A stretch of 64,000 bases of DNA from assembly GCF_004014875.1 (NCBI RefSeq), contig NZ_CP034929.1, positions 2,170,001 through 2,234,000 on the forward strand. Direction: 5' to 3'. Both the position numbers and the translations under genes were made by a program. Under the pieces are notes generated by a model. That model was not told where the DNA came from, ran no database searches, and saw only the letters and a program-made list of their open reading frames with translations. The stretch comes from Nocardioides yefusunii. GTDB taxonomy: Bacteria; Actinomycetota; Actinomycetes; Propionibacteriales; Nocardioidaceae. This document shows, in pieces, positions 33,627-42,180 of the stretch (positions are counted from its first letter, which is position 1; the number at the start of each line of letters is the position of its first letter).

Positions 33627-34049
33627 TCAGTCGATCGCGGCGAGCCCGGGGACGTCCGGTCCCGGGCCGCGCAGCAGTGCCGCGAAGACCGGGAGGTCGT
33701 CGCGGCGGGCCCGCTCACGCAGGATCCTCAGCGTGACGCCGAACCACTTCTCGTCCTCGCGGGCGTAGGCACCCCAGGCGTCGAAGAGCAGCAGGGTGGG
33801 TCGTGCGATGTCGTCGAGCAGGTCGGCGAAGGCGTCGAAGTTGGCGCCGTAGTGCTCGGGGAAGGCGAAGGCCTCCCCCGCTGCGGCGAGGAATCCGGTG
33901 CGGTCGCCGAAGAACGCGCCGTCCAGGACGACGAGGTCCCAGCCCGCGGCCTCGACGACCTCACGCACTACGTCGACGCGCATGTTCGATCCCCAGGTCC
34001 AGACGTCGGGGCGTTCACGTCCGGCGAGCAGAGGAGCGAGCCCGCTCAT
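33627..34049 (-). CDS. Barstar-family ribonuclease inhibitor
   Basis: 140-residue protein with a barstar fold signature: WDLVVLDGAFFGDRTGFLAA, then AFAFPEHYGANFDAFADLLD and PTLLLFDAWGAYARED. Acidic residues in helix 2 and the following loop are those that plug the barnase active site in the family. It has an N-terminal extension of about 35 residues compared with B. amyloliquefaciens barstar. Its start overlaps the stop of the barnase-like gene by 4 nt (ATGA), so toxin and inhibitor are translationally coupled. Confidence 0.9.
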   Translation of the reverse strand: MSGLAPLLAGRERPDVWTWGSNMRVDVVREVVEAAGWDLVVLDGAFFGDRTGFLAAAGEAFAFPEHYGANFDAFADLLDDIARPTLLLFDAWGAYAREDEKWFGVTLRILRERARRDDLPVFAALLRGPGPDVPGLAAID

Positions 34050-34657
34050 CGTCGGATCCTCTCGAACGAGGCGTAGTGGTCGTCGGTCCAGTAGAACTCA
34101 CCGCCCGCACCGGTGACGATGCGGCGCGCCCCGCGGTGGGACACACCGGGGGTCTCGACGGTGTACTCGCGGTAGTAGCCGCGGCGCTGCTGCGGGAGCA
34201 CACCCTCGAAGTTGCCGAAGGACGAACCGTCCTTGGGGGTGTACCTGAAGGGGCCGCCGGCGTCGATCGCGGCGAGCACGTCCCCGGCCGGGTCGGGCAG
34301 GGAGGCGGCATCGACGTAGCGCAGGCCGTGCTCGTCGACGGCGGCGCGGGCCGGAGCCGACGGCTTGGCGGTCGGCTTGGCGGTCGGCTTGGCGGTGACC
34401 GACGGAGAAGCAGAGGGGCCACGCGTCTGGGTGCCGCCGGCCGAGGGCGAGGGGGTGCTGCTCGCACTGGGGGCGTCGGTGCCCGGCGAGGCCGAGGACG
34501 AGACGCCGGGCGAGAGCGAGGTGGCGTCGGGCGCGGGGGTGTCGTCACCCGATCCCTGGAACCACCAGACCACGACGGCCAGCAGGCCGGCGAGCACTGC
34601 TCCGAGGGTCGAACGGATCCCGGTGCGGCGCCCGCGGCCGCTGCTGGCCTGCGTCAT
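34046..34657 (-). CDS. Barnase-like guanyl-specific ribonuclease (N1/T1 family), membrane-anchored or secreted
   Basis: 203-residue protein. A basic N-terminus and hydrophobic segment (GAVLAGLLAVVVWWF, about 18-34) form a signal anchor. A Ser/Thr/Pro-rich linker with a repeated T-A-K-P motif follows (about 38-100), and then a microbial RNase domain. Catalytic residues are visible: Glu in SFGNFEGVLP, Arg in REYTVETPGV, and His in WTDDHYASFERI at the C-terminus. RNase activity is predicted outside the membrane. Cytoplasmic leakage would be neutralised by the downstream barstar. It starts 1 nt into the stop of the Rv2175c-like gene. Confidence 0.9.
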   Translation of the reverse strand: MTQASSGRGRRTGIRSTLGAVLAGLLAVVVWWFQGSGDDTPAPDATSLSPGVSSSASPGTDAPSASSTPSPSAGGTQTRGPSASPSVTAKPTAKPTAKPSAPARAAVDEHGLRYVDAASLPDPAGDVLAAIDAGGPFRYTPKDGSSFGNFEGVLPQQRRGYYREYTVETPGVSHRGARRIVTGAGGEFYWTDDHYASFERIRR

Positions 34658-35025
34658 CAGAAGGCCATCGCCTGGGCGCGGCGCTTCACCTCGGAACCGC
34701 GGTTCTCACGCAGGGCGTCGATCGGACGGCCCGGGAGCTCGAGGTCGGAGTAGAGCCACGCGATGATCTCGCGGTCGTCGTAGCCACCGTCGTGCATCAT
34801 CGTGATGAGGCCGGAGAGGCCCTTGACGACCTCACCGTCCTGGAAGAACAGCGCCGGGATCAGCTGGCCACGTCCGGGAGACGGGACAGCCTGGGCCAGC
34901 TGGTGCTCACGGATCATCGTGCGCACGCGGCCCACGGAGACCGTGAGGATCTTTCCGGCGGCAGACCAGTCGATCCACTCCGGGACGAGGGTTTCGAGGT
35001 CAGCGTCAGCGAGAGGTGCGTCCAT
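34657..35025 (-). CDS. Rv2175c-family DNA-binding protein
   Basis: 122-residue winged helix-turn-helix protein of the Rv2175c family, described in M. tuberculosis as a DNA-binding substrate of the neighbouring kinase PknL. Conserved features are WIDWSAAGKILTVSVGRVRT, the wing region REHQLAQAVPSP, IPALFFQDGEVVKGLSGLIT and the acidic YDDREIIAWLYSDLELPG. It lies head-to-head with a PASTA kinase (152-nt spacer), which preserves the kinase-substrate linkage. It shares one base with the downstream RNase gene (TGATG). Confidence 0.9.
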   Translation of the reverse strand: MDAPLADADLETLVPEWIDWSAAGKILTVSVGRVRTMIREHQLAQAVPSPGRGQLIPALFFQDGEVVKGLSGLITMMHDGGYDDREIIAWLYSDLELPGRPIDALRENRGSEVKRRAQAMAF

Positions 35026-35177
35026 ACACCCATCGTAGTGACGTCAGCCCCTCTCCGCCCGATCGGCGCGTGCAGGCACGTCCTCGCCGCACCCGTCACT
35101 ACCATTGCTCCAGCGGTGGCCGCCGGGGAGAAGTTCCGGAGCACGACCCACCACCGCCCGACGATCTGGAGGTCCCC

Positions 35178-37313
35178 GTGGTGGAGTCGAACGAACACAC
35201 GCAGCAGCGTGCGTCCGTGGACCCGCACGACCCGATGCTGGGTCGCGTGCTCGACGGCCGCTACCGGATCGAGTCCCGCATCGCTCGCGGCGGCATGGCC
35301 GCCGTGTACCGCGCCCACGACCTGCGGCTCGAACGCACCGTCGCGGTCAAGGTGATGCATCCCGGCATGGGCGAGGACCCCACGTTCGTGGAGAGGTTCG
35401 TGCGCGAGGCCCGCGCCGCCGCCCGCCTCACCCACCCCAACGTCGTCGCGGTCCACGACCAGGGCGACGACCACGGCACCCTCTTCCTCGCGATGGAGTA
35501 CGTCCCGGGACGTACCCTGCGTGACGTCGTACGCGAGCACGCCCCGATGACGCCGGCAGCTGCGGTCGCGCAGGTCGAGCCGATCGTCCAGGCGCTCGCC
35601 GCCGCACACCGGGCCGGCGTGGTGCACCGTGACGTCAAGCCCGAGAACGTGCTGATGGCGCGGAGCGCACCGGGCGAGCCCGAACGCCCCAAGGTGGCCG
35701 ACTTCGGTCTGGCCCGTGCCGTCAACACCGCCACCCAGTACACCGCCACCGGCGTCGTGATCGGCAGCGTCTCCTACCTCGCTCCCGAGGTGATGAGCAC
35801 CGGACGGGTCGATGAACGCGTCGACGTGTACGCGGTGGGCGTCGTCCTCTTCGAGCTCCTCACCGGCCGCAAGCCGCACGAGGGCGAGAGCCCGATGCAG
35901 ATCGCCTACGCGCACGTGAACACCGACGTGCCCTCCCCCTCCAGCCTCGTGGCCGGGATCCCGGACTACGTCGACGCCCTGGTGCTGCGCGCCTGTGCCC
36001 GCGACGTCGAGGTGCGCCCGTCCGACGCCTCGGTGCTGCTGCAGCACCTGCGTCGGGTCGGTCTCGCGCTCACCCAGGGCGTCGCTTCCGACCCCGAGCT
36101 GGTCGAGGACCTGCTCCCCCGACGTCAGTACGTCCGCCCGGAGCGGCCTGCCCAGGCGCACGCGCCGGTGGAGATGACCACCGTCGTCGGTACCGGCCTG
36201 ACCGCCGCCGGCACGGGAGCCGCTGCCGCCCCGACCGAGCACACCAGCGTCCTGTCGGTGTCCGGCACGGGCACGGGCACGGGCACGGGCACGGGCACAC
36301 ACTCCTACCCCACCGACACCCTCACCCCGGACGCCGGGCACAGCGGTGCTGGCGGCGGCAGCGGCGAAGCCTCCCCCACCTTCGACGACCACCTCCAGGC
36401 TCTCGACGCCTCGCAGGGCCAGCGGCGTCGCCGTCGCGGCGGACCGGTCACGCTCGTCGTGGCTCTCGTGCTCGCGCTCGCCGTCGGCGGTGGCGCGTGG
36501 TGGTTCGGGATGGGGCGTTACGTCGAGACCCCTGGTGTGGTCTCCCTGACCTCGGCCGAGGCCGTGGAGACGATCACCGGCGCCGGCATGGTCCCGGTCG
36601 AGGGCGAAGCGGTCTTCTCCGACGAGGTCGCTGCCGGCGTCGTCGTCAGCACCGACCCCGGACCGGGCGAGCAGATCCTGCGCGGCGGCCAGGTGACGTA
36701 CGTCGTGTCCCGCGGCCCCGAGGAGTACGAGCTCCCCGACCTCACCGGCAAGACGCTCGACGAGGCGTCCGCCGTGCTGCGTCAGTTCAAGCTCGACGTC
36801 GGCGAGGAGAAGGAGACCTACCACGAGGTGGTCGAGAAGGGCCGGATCATCTCCACCGCTCCCGACGCCGGGACCGTGCTGCACGCCGGCAAGGCCGTCG
36901 ACCTCGTGATCTCGAAGGGCCGCAAGCCGATCAAGGTCAGCGACCAGACCGGCAAGGACGCTGACAAGGCTGCCGCGTCCTTCGCCAAGGCCGGTCTCGA
37001 GGTGAAGACGTCGAAGGAGTTCTCCGACACCGTCGACAAGGGCAAGGTCATCCGCCAGACCCCCACCTCGGGCACCCTCTACCGCGGCGACACCGTCACC
37101 CTGGTGGTCTCCGACGGCCCCGAGATGATCACCGTCCCCAACCTGCGCAGTTCCGGCGTGGCTGATGCCACCGCGAAGCTCGAGGCGTTGGGCTTCAAGG
37201 TGGTCACCAAGAAGGCCACCATCTACCTGGGTCTGCAGTACGTCGCGGGCACCAATCCCGGCGGCGGCAAGAAGGCTCCCAAGGGCTCCACGATCACGCT
37301 CGAAATCGTCTGA
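35178..37313 (+). CDS. PASTA-domain Ser/Thr protein kinase (Stk/PknB-PknL type)
   Basis: 711-residue transmembrane eukaryote-like kinase. The kinase domain has a Gly-rich loop (ARGGMAAVYRAHD), the VAIK-type lysine (VAVKVMH), HRDVKPENVLM, DFGLARAV and an activation loop with IGSVSYLAPEV. A variable linker contains a Gly-Thr run encoded by a hexanucleotide microsatellite. One transmembrane helix (TLVVALVLALAVGGGAWWF, about 430-450) leads to four extracellular PASTA repeats of about 65 residues, which typically sense muropeptides or lipid II. The GTG at 35178 was chosen for GGAGG five bases upstream. It is divergent from its likely substrate gene. Confidence 0.94.
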   Translation: MVESNEHTQQRASVDPHDPMLGRVLDGRYRIESRIARGGMAAVYRAHDLRLERTVAVKVMHPGMGEDPTFVERFVREARAAARLTHPNVVAVHDQGDDHGTLFLAMEYVPGRTLRDVVREHAPMTPAAAVAQVEPIVQALAAAHRAGVVHRDVKPENVLMARSAPGEPERPKVADFGLARAVNTATQYTATGVVIGSVSYLAPEVMSTGRVDERVDVYAVGVVLFELLTGRKPHEGESPMQIAYAHVNTDVPSPSSLVAGIPDYVDALVLRACARDVEVRPSDASVLLQHLRRVGLALTQGVASDPELVEDLLPRRQYVRPERPAQAHAPVEMTTVVGTGLTAAGTGAAAAPTEHTSVLSVSGTGTGTGTGTGTHSYPTDTLTPDAGHSGAGGGSGEASPTFDDHLQALDASQGQRRRRRGGPVTLVVALVLALAVGGGAWWFGMGRYVETPGVVSLTSAEAVETITGAGMVPVEGEAVFSDEVAAGVVVSTDPGPGEQILRGGQVTYVVSRGPEEYELPDLTGKTLDEASAVLRQFKLDVGEEKETYHEVVEKGRIISTAPDAGTVLHAGKAVDLVISKGRKPIKVSDQTGKDADKAAASFAKAGLEVKTSKEFSDTVDKGKVIRQTPTSGTLYRGDTVTLVVSDGPEMITVPNLRSSGVADATAKLEALGFKVVTKKATIYLGLQYVAGTNPGGGKKAPKGSTITLEIV
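36264..36299 (+). repeat. GGCACG hexanucleotide microsatellite inside kinase gene
   Basis: Five perfect GGCACG units and one GGCACA unit in tandem encode a Gly-Thr repeat in the juxtamembrane linker. Slippage by one unit changes linker length by two residues and never shifts the frame. Confidence 0.9.
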
Positions 37314-37369
37314 GGCAGCAGCCCACAACCGATTCCGTCGGGGCTCGCCGGGCCACCTACAGTGGCCCG

Positions 37370-38329
37370 GTGACACCGACTCCCCCCATCGACCCCCGGA
37401 CGGCGAGCGCGGCCGGAGCAGCCTTCACGGCAGCCCGCACCAGCACCGATCCGCAGTTCCGCAACCCCGTCGGCACCCACGTCCAGGTCGGCAAGGGCCT
37501 GGTCGCCGGTGCGCTGGCCTCGGCCGACGAGTTGGGCGCCGAAACGATCCAGGTCTTCGTCGGCAACCCGCGCGGGTGGGCCCACTCGGCCGGTGACCCG
37601 AAGGTCGACGCCGCGTTCCGGGCCGAGACCGAACGACGTGGGATGCGCACCTTCATCCACGCCCCGTACCTGGTGAACCTCGGCTCGCCCACCCCGGCCA
37701 CCTACGAGAAGTCGGCCGCGGTGCTGGCCCACAACCTCAAGCGTGCCGCCGAGATCGGCGCCGAGGGCGTCGTCGTGCACACGGGTTCGTTCGTCGACAA
37801 GGACGGGTCGCCGGAGAAGTTCGCCGCCGCGATGACGCAGGTCCGCGAGGCACTGCTCCCGATCCTCGAGGACCTCGACGACGACGGCCCCTCGCTGCTC
37901 CTGGAACCGACCGCTGGCCAGGGCCGTTCGCTGTGCGCCGGGGTCGAGGACCTCGTCCACTACCTGGGTGCCGTCGACCTGCACCCCAAGGCCGGCGTCT
38001 GCCTCGACACCTGCCACGTCTTCGCGGCCGGTGAACCGCTCGACGAGATCGGTGGGGCCACCCGTGCGGTGGACCGGATCACCGAGATCGGTGGCGTGGG
38101 CCGTCTGCGTCTGGTGCACGCCAACGACTCGATGGACGTGCGTGGCGCGTTCAAGGACCGTCACCAGAACATCGGTGCGGGCCACATCGGCGTCGACGCG
38201 TTCCGCGAACTGTTCGCGCACCCCGGCATGGCCGGCGTTCCGTTCGTGCTGGAGACCCCCGGGTCGCGCGAGCTCGGCAACGACGACATCGCCACGCTCA
38301 AGCGCCTGCGCGCAGAAGCCCTGTCGTGA
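37370..38329 (+). CDS. nfo: Deoxyribonuclease IV (AP endonuclease, Nfo family)
   Basis: Zn-dependent endonuclease IV acting at abasic sites in base-excision repair, 319 residues. Metal-ligand motifs of the TIM-barrel family are visible: FIHAPYLVNLGSP, VVHTGSF, LLLEPTAGQG, GVCLDTCHVFAAG, LVHANDS and RHQNIGAGHIG. It starts at a GTG and ends in a GTGA overlap with the EamA transporter gene. Confidence 0.93.
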   Translation: MTPTPPIDPRTASAAGAAFTAARTSTDPQFRNPVGTHVQVGKGLVAGALASADELGAETIQVFVGNPRGWAHSAGDPKVDAAFRAETERRGMRTFIHAPYLVNLGSPTPATYEKSAAVLAHNLKRAAEIGAEGVVVHTGSFVDKDGSPEKFAAAMTQVREALLPILEDLDDDGPSLLLEPTAGQGRSLCAGVEDLVHYLGAVDLHPKAGVCLDTCHVFAAGEPLDEIGGATRAVDRITEIGGVGRLRLVHANDSMDVRGAFKDRHQNIGAGHIGVDAFRELFAHPGMAGVPFVLETPGSRELGNDDIATLKRLRAEALS

Positions 38330-39315
38330 GCACGTCCGGAGCTCGGGCCCGGACGACCACGGACACCCACGGGGAGGAGATCTCCGACGCCACCTCGGCA
38401 ACCAGCCTCGACGACGCACGCCCCTCGGCGTCGCGTCGTACGGTGCTGCTCGCCACCGTGGCACTGGTGTTGGTCACCGCCTCGTGGGGCTCGACCTTCT
38501 TCCTGATCAAGGACCTACTCGACCGGGTCCCGGCCCTCGACTTCCTCGCCGTCCGGTTCCTGCTGGCCGGTCTGGTGCTGCTGGCCGTCTTCCCGAAGGC
38601 CGTGGGCCGAATGACGCGCTCGACGCGTCGTCAGGCCGTCGTGCTCGGTGCGCTGTACGGGTTCGCGCAGATGCTGCAGACGATGGGACTGGCCAACACC
38701 TCGGCCAGCGTCAGCGGCTTCATCACCGGCATGTACGTCGTGTTCACGCCGTTGCTGGCTGCGTGGCTGCTGCGCGACCGGATCTCGACGACGACATGGG
38801 CAGCCGTCGTGCTGGCCACCGTCGGTCTGGGCGTGCTGACCCTGCAGGGTGTCTCCCTCGGCACCGGCGAGGCGATCACGCTGGTGGCCTCGGTGCTGTT
38901 CGCCGCGCACATCGTGGCGCTCGGAGCATGGTCACGCCCCGAGGAGGCGTTCGGTCTCGCGATCATCCAACTGCTGGTGATCTCGGCGATCTGCTTCGTC
39001 TTCACCGCACCCAACGGCGTGGTGCTGCCCGACAACCGTCAGGACTGGATCGCGCTGGTCTACATGGCGTTGGTCCCGGCCGCGTTGGCACTGCTGGTGC
39101 AGACCTGGGCCCAGGCTCATCTGCCCGCAGCACGTGCCGCGATCATCATGAGCCTGGAGCCCGTCTTCGCCTCGACGTTCGCCGTCGGAGCCGGTGACGA
39201 CGACCTGAGCGGACGCCTCCTGCTGGGTGGCGCGCTGGTGCTGGCCGCGATGCTCGTGGTGGAGATCACGCCACGCCGTACCCGAGAAGTGCATTCGGCC
39301 GATCAGGCCTTATGA
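38326..39315 (+). CDS. EamA/DMT-family transporter
   Basis: 329-residue polytopic permease of the drug/metabolite transporter superfamily. A polar N-terminal tail is followed by about ten transmembrane helices in two EamA repeats; TASWGSTFFLIKDLLDRVPA with FLAVRFLLAG marks repeat 1 and MSLEPVFASTFAVG marks repeat 2. The GTG start overlaps the nfo stop by 4 nt. Substrate unknown. Confidence 0.92.
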   Translation: MSTSGARARTTTDTHGEEISDATSATSLDDARPSASRRTVLLATVALVLVTASWGSTFFLIKDLLDRVPALDFLAVRFLLAGLVLLAVFPKAVGRMTRSTRRQAVVLGALYGFAQMLQTMGLANTSASVSGFITGMYVVFTPLLAAWLLRDRISTTTWAAVVLATVGLGVLTLQGVSLGTGEAITLVASVLFAAHIVALGAWSRPEEAFGLAIIQLLVISAICFVFTAPNGVVLPDNRQDWIALVYMALVPAALALLVQTWAQAHLPAARAAIIMSLEPVFASTFAVGAGDDDLSGRLLLGGALVLAAMLVVEITPRRTREVHSADQAL

Positions 39316-39382
39316 TCTCTGTCGGTCCTGCGATGGACCCCAAGCGTGCGCGGGTGCTCCGCGCCTCCCGACGCCGCCGGTA

Positions 39383-40393
<1,011 letters not shown>

Positions 40394-40435
40394 CCCACGA
40401 GCCTACGTGCGCCTCACACGTCGCACGTTCTTGCC

Positions 40436-40483
40436 GGACGTCATAGGAATCGGTCGCCATGGCGACCGATTCCTATGACGTCC
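40436..40483. repeat. Perfect 48-bp palindrome upstream of ltaE
   Basis: Two 24-bp arms (40436-40459 and 40460-40483) are exact reverse complements with no spacer. The centre is GTCGCCA|TGGCGAC and the outer part contains TCATAGGAATC / GATTCCTATGA. It is 43 nt upstream of the ltaE start and 96 nt beyond the aroG stop. There is no T-run, so a terminator is not the obvious role; aroG already has its own hairpin. Confidence 0.9.
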
Positions 40484-40507
40484 CGGCGAGTGGGGTGAGG
40501 AAACGGA

Positions 40508-40540
40508 CGAGCCCCGCCCCCATGACGGGGACGGGGCTCG
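40508..40540 (-). terminator. Terminator hairpin after DAHP synthase gene
   Basis: Stem CGAGCCCCG (40508-40516) / CGGGGCTCG (40532-40540), extended by an inner CCCC/GGGG pairing with one mismatch, about 40 nt past the aroG stop. A T-containing stretch follows on the minus strand. Confidence 0.75.
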
Positions 40541-40579
40541 CACGGTGAAGCAGTGTCGCTCTGGGCCGATCTCGAGCGA

Positions 40580-41914
40580 TCAGGCCTTGCGGAGCATGTC
40601 GGCCACGAGGAACGCCATCTCCAGGGACTGGACGCGGCTCAGGCGCGGGTCGCAGACGGACTCGTAACGGTTGGCCAGGTCGGCCTCGTCGATGAGCTCG
40701 CCGCCGCCGATGCACTCGGTGACGTCGTCACCGGTGAGCTCGACGTGCAGACCGCCCGGCCAGGTGCCGACGGCACGGTGGACGTCGAAGAAGCCCTGGA
40801 CCTCTTCCATGACGTCCTCGAAGCGACGGGTCTTGTAGCCCGAGGACGCCTCGAAGGTGTTGCCGTGCATGGGGTCGCAGATCCAGTTGGCCGCGATGCC
40901 GGAGGCGGCGACCTTCTCCAGGACCGGCTGCAGACCCTCACGGATCTTGCCGGCACCGAAGCGGGTGATGAAGGTGAGGCGACCCGGGATGTTCTCCGGG
41001 TTCAGCTTCTCGGCCAGGGCCAGCGCGTCGTCGGCGGTGGTCGTGGGGCCGAGCTTCACACCCAGCGGGTTCTGGATCTTGGAGAGCAGCTCGACGTGGG
41101 CGCCGTTGATCTGACGGGTGCGCTCACCGATCCACACCATGTGCGCGGAGACGTCGTACGGAAGGTTCGTACGGGAGTCGATGCGGGTCATGGCGTGCTC
41201 GTAGTCGAGCAGCAGGGCCTCGTGGCTGGAGTAGAAGTCGACGCGGTGGAACTCGTCCGGGTCGGCTCCGATGGCCTCCATGAAGGTGAGGGCGCGCTGG
41301 ATCTCGGTGGCGAGCTTCTCGTACTTCTGACCAGCGACGGTGTCCTGGACGAAGTCGGTGTTCCAGGAGTGGACCTCACGCAGGTCGGCGTAGCCGCCGG
41401 TGGTGAAGGCACGTACGAGGTTCAGCGTGGCCGCGGAGTTGTTGTACGTGTCCAGGAGGCGCTGCGGGTCGTGGCGACGGGCCTCGGCGGTGAAGTCGAA
41501 GCCGTTGACGGAGTCACCGCGGTAGGCGGGAAGCGTCACGCCGTTGCGGGTCTCGGTGTCGGAGGAACGCGGCTTGGCGTACTGACCGGCCAGACGACCG
41601 ACCTTGACCACCGGCACGGAGGCGGCGTAGGTCAGCACGACGGCCATCTGCAGCAGGACGCGCAGCTTGTTCTTCACGTTGTCGGCGGTGACGCCGGCGA
41701 ACGTCTCGGCGCAGTCACCGCCCTGCAGCAGGAATGCCTCACCGCGGGTCACCGCGGCCAGCTTGGCCGTGAGGTCGTCGCACTCACCGGCAAAGACCAG
41801 CGGCGGCGAGTTGCGCAGGCGGGCAACCGCACTCGCGACTGCAGCAGGGTCACCATAGGTGGGCTGCTGCACTCGGCCGAGGGCGTTCAGGTCTTCGAGG
41901 CTCGGAATGGTCAC
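40580..41914 (-). CDS. aroG: Class II 3-deoxy-7-phosphoheptulonate (DAHP) synthase
   Basis: First enzyme of the shikimate pathway, condensing PEP and erythrose-4-phosphate. It is the plant/actinobacterial type II form, 444 residues. Motifs: FAGECDDLTAKLA, FLLQGGDCAETF, KVGRLAGQYAKPRSS, YRGDSVNGF, NNSAATLNLVRAFTTGGYAD, YSSHEALLLDYE, VWIGERTRQ, KLGPTTTADDAL, CDPMHGNTFEASSGYKTRRF and GGLHVELTGDDVTEC. The GTG at 41914 (VTIPSLEDLNALG) gives the expected N-terminus. It is divergent from glycerol kinase across a 266-nt region with no clear promoter hexamers. Confidence 0.95.
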   Translation of the reverse strand: MTIPSLEDLNALGRVQQPTYGDPAAVASAVARLRNSPPLVFAGECDDLTAKLAAVTRGEAFLLQGGDCAETFAGVTADNVKNKLRVLLQMAVVLTYAASVPVVKVGRLAGQYAKPRSSDTETRNGVTLPAYRGDSVNGFDFTAEARRHDPQRLLDTYNNSAATLNLVRAFTTGGYADLREVHSWNTDFVQDTVAGQKYEKLATEIQRALTFMEAIGADPDEFHRVDFYSSHEALLLDYEHAMTRIDSRTNLPYDVSAHMVWIGERTRQINGAHVELLSKIQNPLGVKLGPTTTADDALALAEKLNPENIPGRLTFITRFGAGKIREGLQPVLEKVAASGIAANWICDPMHGNTFEASSGYKTRRFEDVMEEVQGFFDVHRAVGTWPGGLHVELTGDDVTECIGGGELIDEADLANRYESVCDPRLSRVQSLEMAFLVADMLRKA

Positions 41915-42180
41915 GAGCGCAAGCCTACGTCCGGAGTGGGTGAATCCTTGACAGGCACCCTCATCGTGGGCGTCGTGCCGTCCCGTGACCACCCATCCCA
42001 CGCTCGTGACACACCTGCGGCGTGTTCGTTGTCACGCTGTAACACACTCAGTGCTGTCCACGATGTGAACCCGGGCGCGCGGACGTCGAGCCGCCCCGGC
42101 GCACTAGCGTGGACCCCAGACACACACGGGCACAGACGGTCGGGGCACCTGATCGCCCACCGGCACCTCGAGGAGCAGAC

